This document shows, in pieces, positions 11,643 to 19,774 of a stretch of 64,000 bases of DNA. The notes beneath the pieces were generated by a model. The model was not told where the DNA came from, searched no databases, and saw only the letters and a program-made list of their open reading frames with translations. A program made the position numbers and the translations under genes. Positions within the stretch are counted from its first letter, which is position 1; each line of letters starts with the position of its first letter. Source of the stretch: Roseomonas fluvialis (GTDB lineage: Bacteria; Pseudomonadota; Alphaproteobacteria; Acetobacterales; Acetobacteraceae); assembly GCF_022846615.1 (NCBI RefSeq), contig NZ_AP025637.1:1172501-1236500 (forward strand), read 5' to 3'.

Positions 11643-12070
11643 CCAGCGCGCGCGACCGCCGCGTCTATGCCTGGGAGAACCGGGTCGTCGCGCCGCTGGA
11701 CCGCTCGGTCGTGCCGTTCGATCGGATGCAGGCGATCGTGGACCATGTCTGGGCGGCCGAGGGTCTCCGATGGCCGCCGCGCGTGCGGCCGCTCAGGACG
11801 TCCCGTGCGACTGTCGCGACAGGCAGCCGCCTCGCGATCGAGGCACCGCCGCAACTGCCAACCTGGATCCTGCTGCACGAGATCGCCCACGCCTTGACCA
11901 GCACGGCCGGAGGACAGGGCGATGGGCATGGGCCCGACTTCGTGGGGACCTATGTCCGCCTTCTCGTCACCCATTGCCGCCTTGATCGGGCGATGCTGGC
12001 CGAGACGCTCGCGGTCGATGGCATTGGCTGGAATCCCGAAGCGAAGCCTGCATTCCTCGACCAGGGCTGA
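11639..12070 (+). CDS. Small SprT-like zinc metallopeptidase
   Basis: This 143-residue protein carries HEIAH at residues 80-84 and a third likely zinc ligand at His97 within GHGPDF. The spacing is that of minimal zincin or SprT-like proteases, with Glu81 as the expected catalytic base. There is no signal peptide or membrane segment, so it should act in the cytoplasm. Its start codon overlaps the DUF2786 stop (ATGA). I infer that the two proteins work as a pair, the DUF2786 partner perhaps being a substrate, targeting factor or inhibitor. No family name can be given with certainty. Confidence 0.72.
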   Translation: MTSARDRRVYAWENRVVAPLDRSVVPFDRMQAIVDHVWAAEGLRWPPRVRPLRTSRATVATGSRLAIEAPPQLPTWILLHEIAHALTSTAGGQGDGHGPDFVGTYVRLLVTHCRLDRAMLAETLAVDGIGWNPEAKPAFLDQG

Positions 12071-12141
12071 CGCAAGCGCCGCGTGGGATGCGCCAGCACC
12101 ACGACCGCAAGGCGGGTCTGCCGGCGCCGCAGCGCGGGTCG

Positions 12142-14445
12142 TCAGGCCGGCGGATCGAAGGCGCGGATCGGCGGCAGGTTGCCGGTAAACCGTTCCACCT
12201 CCACCACCGTCAGCTGCCCCGTGCAGCCCTGCGCGAGGGCCGAGGTCCCGGCATCGCGGGTCACCACATTCGGATTGCCATGCACGCAGAGCGGTCGATC
12301 TTCGTGTGGGTCCGCGGGGTCGTACCAAGCGCCGGTGGCAAGCTGTACCACGCCGGGCCGGATATCCGTGGTCAGGCGCACGGCGGCGAGGCAGGCGCCG
12401 CGGAGATTGTACAGGCGGATGATGTCGCCATCGTTGATCCCGCGCTCCGCAGCGTCTTGCGGATGCATGGCCGCGACCTCGCGCCCACGCCGCTTCGAGG
12501 CAAGGCTATGCGCGCCGAAATCGAGCTGGCTGTGCAGCCGCGTGGCAGGCTGATTGGCAACCAGATGCAAGGAAGCACCGGGGCCGGGGACTTCGATCGG
12601 CGGCAACCAGGCCGGATGGCCCGGGCAGCTCGCCTCGTTGAAGCCCGCAATGGTCGCGCAAAAGACCTCGATGCGCCCGCTGGCGGTCGGCAGCGGGTTG
12701 GAGTCCGGGTCCTCACGGAACGCGCGCCAGGGGCCGCCATCATCGGCGGCCTGCGGCAGGCGAAGCCTTCCCGCCTCCCAGAATTCCTCGAACGCGGGGG
12801 CAGGCAGCCCCAGGTCGCGCAGGCCCTGCTGCGTGCGGGCGTAGAGGTGGTGCAGCCATTCGCGCGCGGTTCGGCCTTCGGTGAAGGCTTCCTCCGTACC
12901 AAGGCGCCGACTCAGCCCGGCAAAGATGTCGTAGTCATCGCGCGCTTCGGCATAGGGGGGCGCGATGCGATGCATCGCCACCATCAACGGGTCGTGCGAG
13001 CTATATCCGATATCCTCCCGCTCCAGAGTCATGGTCGCCGGTAGGACGATGTCGGCGTGGCGCGCTGTCGCGGTCCAGGCCTGCTCATGCACCACGAGCG
13101 TGTCGACCTGCGCGAAGGCCTGGCGCAACCGATTGAGGTCCTGGTGGTGGTGGAAGGGATTCCCGCCCGCCCAGTACACCAGCCGGATATCGGGATAGGT
13201 GCGTGTCTGCCCGTTGTAGCGATATGTCGTGCCGGGGTTCAGCAGCATGTCGGCGATGCGCGCGACCGGAATGTAGTTGCCATGACGGTTGCGCCCCTGC
13301 GACAGGGTCGGACCCGGCACCGCATTGGCGCGCCGGCCGTAATAGCCGATCGCCCCGAGCGCATAGCCGTAGCCGCCGCCGGGCAGGCCGACCTGGCCGA
13401 GCGCCGCGGCCAGCACCGCGCCCATCCACACCGGCTGTTCGCCATGCTCTGCGCGCTGCAGGGCATGCGCGACCGTGACCAGCACGCGGCGGCCGTGCAG
13501 CCGGCGCGCAAGCGCGCGGATCGCCTCGGCCGCGACGCCGGTGATCGGCGCAGCCCACGCCGCGTTCTTCGGTTGCCCGTCGGTGGTGCCAAGCAGATAG
13601 TGCTCGAAGACTGGCCAGCCGGTGGTGAAGCGCTCGAGGAAGGCGCGGTCGTGCAGCCCCTCGCTCACCAGCGTATGCACGAGGGCGAGCATCAGGGCGG
13701 TGTCGGTGCCCGGGATATTGGCGATCCACTCGGCGCCGGCTTCCTCAGGCAGGTCGCTGCGCAGTGGCCCGACCAGGATGAACTCGCAGCCGCGCGCACG
13801 CGCGGACCGCATCGCGCCGCGTTCGACATGGTCGCTGATGCCGCCGCCGGCGACCATCGCGTTCTTCAGCGCCATGCCGCCGAAGGCCAGCACCACCTCG
13901 CTGTGCTGCGCCACCTGGTCCCAGGTGACGTTGTGCTTGGTCAGCTTCTCGTATTCGCCGAGGACATGCGGCACGATCACCGATGCCGCGCCCGAGCTGT
14001 AGGAATTGACCGAGGCGACGTAGCCGCCGAAGGCGCAGTTGAGGAACCTGTGGATCTGGCTCTGCGCATGGTGGAAGCGCCCGGCGCTGGCCCACCCGTA
14101 GGACCCGCCGAACACCGCCCCCGGACCGTGGCTGTCGCGGATCCGGCGCAACTCCCCGCCCAGCAGGTCCAGCACGGCGTCCCAGGCCATCGGCACGAAG
14201 TCGTCCCGGCCGCGCGCGCGGTCAGGGCCTGGGCCACGCTCGAGCCAGCCGCGGCGCACCATCGGCTGCGCGATCCGCGCGCGATGCCGCAGCGCCGTGG
14301 GGAAGTTCTGCAGGATGGCGTTCGGGTCGGAGTCACCCGCATGCGGGCGGACCACCAGTTCGCCGTCGCGCATGGCGGCCGTGAAGACCCCCCAATGCGA
14401 GCTGTGCGGTCGGAAGGCCGAGGTCTCGTGCGTGTCGAAGCTCAT
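12142..14445 (-). CDS. Molybdopterin-dependent S/N-oxide reductase, BisC/TorZ type
   Basis: This 767-residue bis-MGD enzyme of the DMSO reductase family reduces a sulfoxide or N-oxide, such as biotin sulfoxide, methionine sulfoxide or TMAO. The GGSYGWASAGRFHH segment around residues 113-126 is the serine-ligand signature of this branch. No N-terminal Fe-S cysteine motif is present, as expected for the branch. Later segments (YWAGGNPFHHHQDLNRL, TATARHADIVLPAT) bind the cofactor, and the C-terminal beta-barrel domain contains VATGAWYDP. The first residues show no twin-arginine signal. I therefore expect a cytoplasmic BisC-like repair enzyme, not periplasmic TorA/DorA. The exact substrate is open. 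Confidence 0.88.
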   Translation of the reverse strand: MSFDTHETSAFRPHSSHWGVFTAAMRDGELVVRPHAGDSDPNAILQNFPTALRHRARIAQPMVRRGWLERGPGPDRARGRDDFVPMAWDAVLDLLGGELRRIRDSHGPGAVFGGSYGWASAGRFHHAQSQIHRFLNCAFGGYVASVNSYSSGAASVIVPHVLGEYEKLTKHNVTWDQVAQHSEVVLAFGGMALKNAMVAGGGISDHVERGAMRSARARGCEFILVGPLRSDLPEEAGAEWIANIPGTDTALMLALVHTLVSEGLHDRAFLERFTTGWPVFEHYLLGTTDGQPKNAAWAAPITGVAAEAIRALARRLHGRRVLVTVAHALQRAEHGEQPVWMGAVLAAALGQVGLPGGGYGYALGAIGYYGRRANAVPGPTLSQGRNRHGNYIPVARIADMLLNPGTTYRYNGQTRTYPDIRLVYWAGGNPFHHHQDLNRLRQAFAQVDTLVVHEQAWTATARHADIVLPATMTLEREDIGYSSHDPLMVAMHRIAPPYAEARDDYDIFAGLSRRLGTEEAFTEGRTAREWLHHLYARTQQGLRDLGLPAPAFEEFWEAGRLRLPQAADDGGPWRAFREDPDSNPLPTASGRIEVFCATIAGFNEASCPGHPAWLPPIEVPGPGASLHLVANQPATRLHSQLDFGAHSLASKRRGREVAAMHPQDAAERGINDGDIIRLYNLRGACLAAVRLTTDIRPGVVQLATGAWYDPADPHEDRPLCVHGNPNVVTRDAGTSALAQGCTGQLTVVEVERFTGNLPPIRAFDPPA

Positions 14446-14746
14446 GCGACGTGCCCTTGAAGCTGCAGCAAGCGCAGGCGCGCCGTGCTGCGTCCCGCGC
14501 GCGACACTTTATCCATTCCGGCCGGCCTGGATACCGGCTGGCGGCCGCGGGGCGGGCATTGCCGTGCGCCGCCGCGGCCCTGGGCGCGCGTCAGCCACCT
14601 ATCTCCGTGCGGAGCGCGCTTCTTTTTCACGGTGCGGCACGTCATCATGTGCACATTGCCGCATCGGAAGGCCGGTGCGGTCCTTCACCCCGGATCCTGG
14701 CGGCAACACACGCTGCACCAGCGATCGCGAGCAGGATCGCAGCTCG
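14446..14746. other. Divergent intergenic region, 301 bases
   Basis: This gap separates the divergently transcribed molybdoenzyme and receptor genes and must hold the control signals for both. I see no convincing -35/-10 pair, no strong palindrome and no small gene. An in-frame extension of the receptor gene runs back across it into the antisense of the molybdoenzyme, but it has no ribosome site and reads as non-coding. Confidence 0.5.
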
Positions 14747-16390
14747 ATGGATGGTTCGCTCGAAGCGATCGAGGCGGTGCGCTCCACGCGCGAAGCCGCG
14801 CATCGTCGGCGTCGCTGGCGGTTCGGCGAATGGCTCGGCCGCATCAACACCCGTGCGGGCATGATCAGCCTGCTGTTCCTGGTCGTGGTCGGCCTTTTTG
14901 CCAGCAATGCGCTCGGTACGATCGCGCGGCAGACGCGCGTCATCGACGAACTTGGCGAGGGCATCCGCCTGACCGACGATGCCGCCGCCACCCTGGCCGC
15001 GAGCACCGCGTCCTATGGCACCACGCTTGGCGGCATCCTCGCCGGCAGCATTCCTCCCACGGCGATCGTCGCAAGGATGGTGCCGCAGGCGGCACAACTC
15101 TCGGCGGCCGTTCTGGCCCTGGAACATGCGGCCGGTGCCGATGTCGACCCGGCGCTCATGGCGCTTGCGCGTGAGAGGCTCGCACGCCTGCCCGGGCTCG
15201 CGGATCGCGTACAGCAGACCCTTACCGGCCGCCGCCGCGGCGATGTCGCGCCGCTCCATGACGAATGGCTCGACGTCCAGGCCGGATTCCTGCGCCTCGT
15301 CGATGCGACGCGCGACGCCACACGCGTGCGCGCGCAAGCCGGTGTCGCCGCGGCGCGCCGGTCCGCCCAGGATGCGCGCATCGTAACCTTCGCCGGCGTC
15401 GCGCTCGGCGTCGCGGCGACGATCCTGGTTTGGCTGATCGTCGTGGTCATGATCACGCGCCCGATGGGCGCGCTGCACCAGGCCATGGTGAGGATCGCGC
15501 GAGGCGACGTCACGACACCGGTTCCGCTGGCCGACCGGGAGGACCAGCTCGGTCTCATGGCGCGAGCGCTGTTGGTATTCCGGGACAACCTCAACGTGAT
15601 GCGCAGCCTGGCCGACCGGGCGCTCGACGGGGCGCGGCAGACGCATTATTCGACCAACGAGGCATCGGAGGCGACGGCCGCGCTGGCACGCGACCTCGCC
15701 TCGCAATGCGACGGCCTGCGCAGCCTCGCGACGGCGCTCGAAGCAGCTGCCGACGCGATCCGCCAGGTTGGCGCGGATGCGCAGGAGGCGCGCGACAGTG
15801 CCGGTGACGCGCAGCTTCTGTTCGACGACGGCCTGCGCAGGATCGGCAACCTCGGCGAAAGGCTCGCGCGCGACGCCCAGGATCCGGGCCACGCCGGTCG
15901 CCTGACCGCGGCGATCGTCGACATGGCGACGCAGGCGAATGCGCTCGCTGCCGCGGCGGCGAGCACGGCCGCCCAGCCCGTCCCGAACAGCGCCGGACTC
16001 GGGGGCATCGCAGACCAGGCGCGCGCCCAGGCGGCGCGGAGCCAGGCGCTTGCACTCGACATCGCCGAGGTACTCGACGCGCTTCGCGCCACGCTGCGCG
16101 ATGCCGGGCGCTCCGCGCAGGACGTGGCCGCCTCGGTCGAGACGCTCGAGGGACGCGTCGCGGATACGGCGCGGGCCGTGGTGGGCATTACGGCGGCGCT
16201 CGCGCGCGTGCACGATACGCACCATGACCTTGCCGAACGAGTCCGCGCGCTCGCGCAGGATGCCGCCACGCAGGCCGCGACGGCCGATGCCCTGGCGGCC
16301 ACGACGATCGAACTGAACCGCCAGGCCACCGAGACGCGCGCCGCCGTTGAATCGGTTGCAGCCGGCGCGCGGCTTGGCCGAAACGCCTGA
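14747..16390 (+). CDS. Methyl-accepting-chemotaxis-like membrane receptor with degenerate signalling tip
   Basis: The predicted protein of 547 residues has a cationic N-terminus and TM1 (MISLLFLVVVGLFASNALG). A helical extracytoplasmic region of about 165 residues follows, then TM2 (FAGVALGVAATILVWLIVVVM) and a HAMP module (TRPMGALHQAMVRIARGD). A long heptad-rich coiled coil completes it. The hairpin region reads IVDMATQANALAAAAASTAAQ then GIADQARAQAARSQ. It can be aligned with the canonical receptor tip, but the IEAARAGE core that contacts CheA/CheW is lost. The ATG at 14747 was chosen as the first start close to TM1. It is probably a sensor or scaffold that no longer signals to CheA. Confidence 0.78.
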   Translation: MDGSLEAIEAVRSTREAAHRRRRWRFGEWLGRINTRAGMISLLFLVVVGLFASNALGTIARQTRVIDELGEGIRLTDDAAATLAASTASYGTTLGGILAGSIPPTAIVARMVPQAAQLSAAVLALEHAAGADVDPALMALARERLARLPGLADRVQQTLTGRRRGDVAPLHDEWLDVQAGFLRLVDATRDATRVRAQAGVAAARRSAQDARIVTFAGVALGVAATILVWLIVVVMITRPMGALHQAMVRIARGDVTTPVPLADREDQLGLMARALLVFRDNLNVMRSLADRALDGARQTHYSTNEASEATAALARDLASQCDGLRSLATALEAAADAIRQVGADAQEARDSAGDAQLLFDDGLRRIGNLGERLARDAQDPGHAGRLTAAIVDMATQANALAAAAASTAAQPVPNSAGLGGIADQARAQAARSQALALDIAEVLDALRATLRDAGRSAQDVAASVETLEGRVADTARAVVGITAALARVHDTHHDLAERVRALAQDAATQAATADALAATTIELNRQATETRAAVESVAAGARLGRNA

Positions 16391-16507
16391 CGGTTGCTGC
16401 ACGACGCGCCGTGCGCTTGCGGTCGGCTCCGTCGCCGCCTGCAGGCATTGCGACGGCCAGGCGTTGCGGCGTCTTCACCCGCTGTTCGATCCGCGCGAGG
16501 ATGCGGC

Positions 16508-18148
16508 ATGAGCGAAGCCAGCCTGTGCGCCGATGCACCAGCCATCCCAACGCCCGCCAGCACGGCGGCCGCGCTGGTCGCGACACTCGCGACACGCGGC
16601 ACGCGGCGCATCTGGGGCGTACCGGGCGGCGGTTCGTCGCTTGACCTGATCCGCGAGGCCGCGCCTGCCGGCCTGCACTTCGTGCTCTGCCGGCACGAGG
16701 GCAGCGCAGCCATGATGGCCACGGCCGATGCCGAGCTCTCCGGCGCGCCAGGCGTGGTGCTCACCACCAAGGGTCCGGGTCTGTCGAACGCGCTGAACGG
16801 CGTGAGCTGCGCGACGCTTGAACGCGCACCGGTGCTGCTGGTGAGCGATGGGTTCACGCCGTCGCAGACGGGTTGGATCACGCACCAGGTGTTCGACCAG
16901 CGCCTTGCGACCACGGCCTACGTGAAGGCCCATGCGCGGTGCGAGGGCGACGATCCGGGCGGTGAACTTAAAGCCCTGCTCGATGCCGCTTGCGCGCACC
17001 CGCGCGGAGCGGTGCATCTCGACCTGACGTCGGCGGCTGCCAAGCGCCCGGCGCGACGGACGGGGCATGGCGCGGCAAAGGCGCCACCACTGCCCGATAT
17101 CGCGGCGCTGCGCGCCCGGCTCGCCGCGTCCCGGCGCCCCGTGATGCTGCTCGGACTCGAGGCGACAGAGGCCGCGCCCGGTGCCCGCGCCTTGGCCGAG
17201 GCCCTGGGCTGCCCCGTGCTGGTGACCTACAAGGCCAAGGGCGTGCTGCCCGATGCGCATCCGCAGCACGCCGGTATCTTCACCGGCGGTACCCTGGAAG
17301 CGCAGGTGGTCGGTGCCGCCGACCTCATCCTGCTGGTCGGCGCCGACCCCGTGGAGTTCATCCTCCAGCCCTGGCGCTACACCGCGCCGGTGGCCGAGAT
17401 CGCTGCACGATCCTTCCCGGTGCACTACACACCGGTCGCGGTGGGCGCCTACGGGCCGGTCGATGCCATCGCCGCGGTGTTGGCCGCCGATGCGCAACGC
17501 TCCGCATGGACGACGGCCGAGATCGGCGCCCATCGCGCGGCGATGCGCGACGCCCTGGCCTGGCCCGCGGGCGGTGGTGGCGTCGCACCACCAAGGATCG
17601 TGCAGCTTGCTGCCGAGGCCGCGACGCGGGCCGGGCGCGATCCGCGCGCGAGCGTGGACGCCGGCGCGCACATGTTCTCCGCCACTGCCTTCTGGCCGTG
17701 TTCGCGCCCGCGCGACCTGCTGATCTCGAACGGCCTCGCGACCATGGGCTTCGCTCTGCCTGCGGGCATCGCCGCCGCGTTGCACGACCCGTCGCGCGGC
17801 GCCGTCGCCTTCACCGGCGATGGCGGGCTGATGATGTGCGTGGCCGAGTTGGCGACCGCTGCCGATCACGGCGCACGCCTGGTCACGATCGTATTCAACG
17901 ATGGCGCCTTGTCGCTCATCGACGTGAAGCAGCAACAGCGGCAATTGCCGAGCGAAGGCGTGCGGTGGGGCCGCACCGACTTCGCGATGGTGGCCGAGGG
18001 CTTCGGCGCCCGCGGCTTCCGCGCGACGGACGAGACGACCTTGGCCGCCGCGCTCGACGCTGCCTTCGCGCATGACGGACCCTCGCTGGTCGATGTGCAG
18101 GTCGATCCCGCCGGGTATATGCAGCAACTCCAGGCGATGCGGGGCTAA
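16508..18148 (+). CDS. Thiamine-pyrophosphate-dependent enzyme, acetolactate-synthase-like
   Basis: This 546-residue cytoplasmic ThDP enzyme has the three-domain order of the acetolactate synthase/benzoylformate decarboxylase family. The N-terminal PYR domain has the activating glutamate in CRHEGSA (Glu64). A central Rossmann domain follows. The C-terminal PP domain carries GDGGLMMCVAELATAADHGA and ends the motif with FND. The ATG at 16508 is preferred over an upstream in-frame start whose added residues look non-coding. It ends 9 bases before hyuB, which suggests joint expression with hyuBA. The substrate is unknown; a 2-oxoacid decarboxylase linked to amide catabolism is one possibility. 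Confidence 0.85.
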   Translation: MSEASLCADAPAIPTPASTAAALVATLATRGTRRIWGVPGGGSSLDLIREAAPAGLHFVLCRHEGSAAMMATADAELSGAPGVVLTTKGPGLSNALNGVSCATLERAPVLLVSDGFTPSQTGWITHQVFDQRLATTAYVKAHARCEGDDPGGELKALLDAACAHPRGAVHLDLTSAAAKRPARRTGHGAAKAPPLPDIAALRARLAASRRPVMLLGLEATEAAPGARALAEALGCPVLVTYKAKGVLPDAHPQHAGIFTGGTLEAQVVGAADLILLVGADPVEFILQPWRYTAPVAEIAARSFPVHYTPVAVGAYGPVDAIAAVLAADAQRSAWTTAEIGAHRAAMRDALAWPAGGGGVAPPRIVQLAAEAATRAGRDPRASVDAGAHMFSATAFWPCSRPRDLLISNGLATMGFALPAGIAAALHDPSRGAVAFTGDGGLMMCVAELATAADHGARLVTIVFNDGALSLIDVKQQQRQLPSEGVRWGRTDFAMVAEGFGARGFRATDETTLAAALDAAFAHDGPSLVDVQVDPAGYMQQLQAMRG

Positions 18149-18157
18149 GGACGATAC

Positions 18158-19774
18158 ATGGCAGGATTCACCGCGCTGAGCCTGGGCTCCGCCTGGAGCC
18201 GCGTTGCCGGGCTGATGGACGAGGCGGCGCAGAATTTCGTGCGCACATCGTTCTCCTCGGTCGTTCGTGACAACTGGGATATGGCGATCGGGCTGATGGA
18301 CAGCGCGGGGCGACAGTTCGCGCAATCCTCACGATCCGTGCCGTCCTTCGTCGGCACGATGCCGGTCACGCTCGGGCACATGCTGGCGCGTATTCCACGC
18401 GAGAGCCTGCGCCCCGGCGACGTGCTGATCAGCAATGACGGCTACCTCGGCACCGGGCACCTGAACGACATCACCACCATCCGGCCGATCTTTCGCGAGG
18501 GACGTATCGCGGCCTGGATCGGCGGCACCTTCCATTCGACCGATATCGGCGGCGCGCCGTCGGTCGACGCGCGCGATGCCTGGGAGGAGGGGCTTACCAT
18601 CCCGATCGCCCGCATCCTGAAGGGCGGCATCGAGAACGAAGACGTCATCGCTTTCCTCGAAGCCAACCTGCGCCAGCCCGACGAGACGCTGGGCGACATC
18701 CGCGCGCTGTTCGCTGTGTACGAGCAGGCCGAGTCACGCCTGTTCCGGATCGTGGCCGAGGAGGGCATCGCTGACATCGACGCACTCGCCGCCGAGATCT
18801 TCGCGCGCTCCGAACGCTCCATGCGCCAGGCTATCGCCGCCGCGCCGGACGGCGAGGTGACGGACCAGGTGACCTCCGACGGTTTCGAGCATCCCGTGAC
18901 GATCCGTCTGCGCCTTGCGGTAAAGGGTGACGCGCTGACGCTCGATTTTACCGGCACCGATCCACAGATCGCCCGACCGGTAAACTCACCGCTGAATTTC
19001 TCGCGCGCCTATTCGCACTACGCGGTGAAATGCGCCTTCGATCCCGAGACCCCGAACAATGACGGCTGCTTCCGCCCGATCTCGTTGATTGCGCCCGAGG
19101 GCAGCATCGTCAACCCGCGCCGCCCCGCGCCGGTCTGGGGGCGACACCTGACCGGACACTACCTGCCGATCCTGGTGCTGGCCGCGCTCGGCAAGCTGAT
19201 CCCAGACCGCGTCATCGCGGAATGCGGCAGCCCGCTCTGGAACTGCTACTTCACCGGCGAACAGGCTGATGGCCGCCGCTACGTCCGGATGTTCTTCATG
19301 AACGGCGGCCACGGCGCGCTGCCCATGCGCGATGGTCCCGCCTGCCTGTCCTTCCCCTCCAACGTCGCGACCCAACCGGTCGAACAGTTCGAGAACGCCG
19401 TGCCGATGCTGCTGACCGAGAAGCGCCTGATCCCGGATTCGGGTGGGGCAGGGCGGATGCGCGGGGGCCTCTCGCAGCGGCTGACATTCGAGGCAACCGG
19501 CCCGAAGCCCGTCACCGTGACCTATCGCCACGAACGCGTGCAGCACCCGCCCCGTGGCATTCTCGGCGGCCTGGCCGGACGTGCCGGTCGTGACCTGCTG
19601 AACGGCACGCCGGTCGCGGCCAAGGCTCGCGTCACGCTCGCACCCGGCGACCGCATCACCTTCGAGACCCCCGGCGGAGGCGGCCTCGGCCCACCCGCGG
19701 AACGCGACGCCGACGCCCTCGCGCGCGACATCGCCGAGGGCTACGTCACCGACGCGACAGTCTACCGCGCATGA
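18158..19774 (+). CDS. hyuB: Hydantoinase B/oxoprolinase family subunit
   Basis: This 538-residue protein is the B subunit of an ATP-dependent hydantoinase/5-oxoprolinase or acetone-carboxylase-type enzyme. Family segments include LISNDGYLGTGHLNDITT, VNSPLNFSRAYSHYAVKC and GGAGRMRGGLSQRLTFE, and the C-terminus holds FETPGGGGLGPP. It would open a cyclic amide ring (hydantoin, N-methylhydantoin or oxoproline) with the A subunit. The stop overlaps the hyuA start by 4 bases. Substrate cannot be read from sequence. A role in carboxylating ketones is known for some relatives. Confidence 0.9.
   Translation: MAGFTALSLGSAWSRVAGLMDEAAQNFVRTSFSSVVRDNWDMAIGLMDSAGRQFAQSSRSVPSFVGTMPVTLGHMLARIPRESLRPGDVLISNDGYLGTGHLNDITTIRPIFREGRIAAWIGGTFHSTDIGGAPSVDARDAWEEGLTIPIARILKGGIENEDVIAFLEANLRQPDETLGDIRALFAVYEQAESRLFRIVAEEGIADIDALAAEIFARSERSMRQAIAAAPDGEVTDQVTSDGFEHPVTIRLRLAVKGDALTLDFTGTDPQIARPVNSPLNFSRAYSHYAVKCAFDPETPNNDGCFRPISLIAPEGSIVNPRRPAPVWGRHLTGHYLPILVLAALGKLIPDRVIAECGSPLWNCYFTGEQADGRRYVRMFFMNGGHGALPMRDGPACLSFPSNVATQPVEQFENAVPMLLTEKRLIPDSGGAGRMRGGLSQRLTFEATGPKPVTVTYRHERVQHPPRGILGGLAGRAGRDLLNGTPVAAKARVTLAPGDRITFETPGGGGLGPPAERDADALARDIAEGYVTDATVYRA

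Noticed and set aside
14297-14746. In-frame N-terminal extension of the receptor gene by 150 residues
   Set aside because: It runs antisense into the molybdoenzyme start, has no ribosome site and no domain; TM1 lies just after the ATG at 14747.
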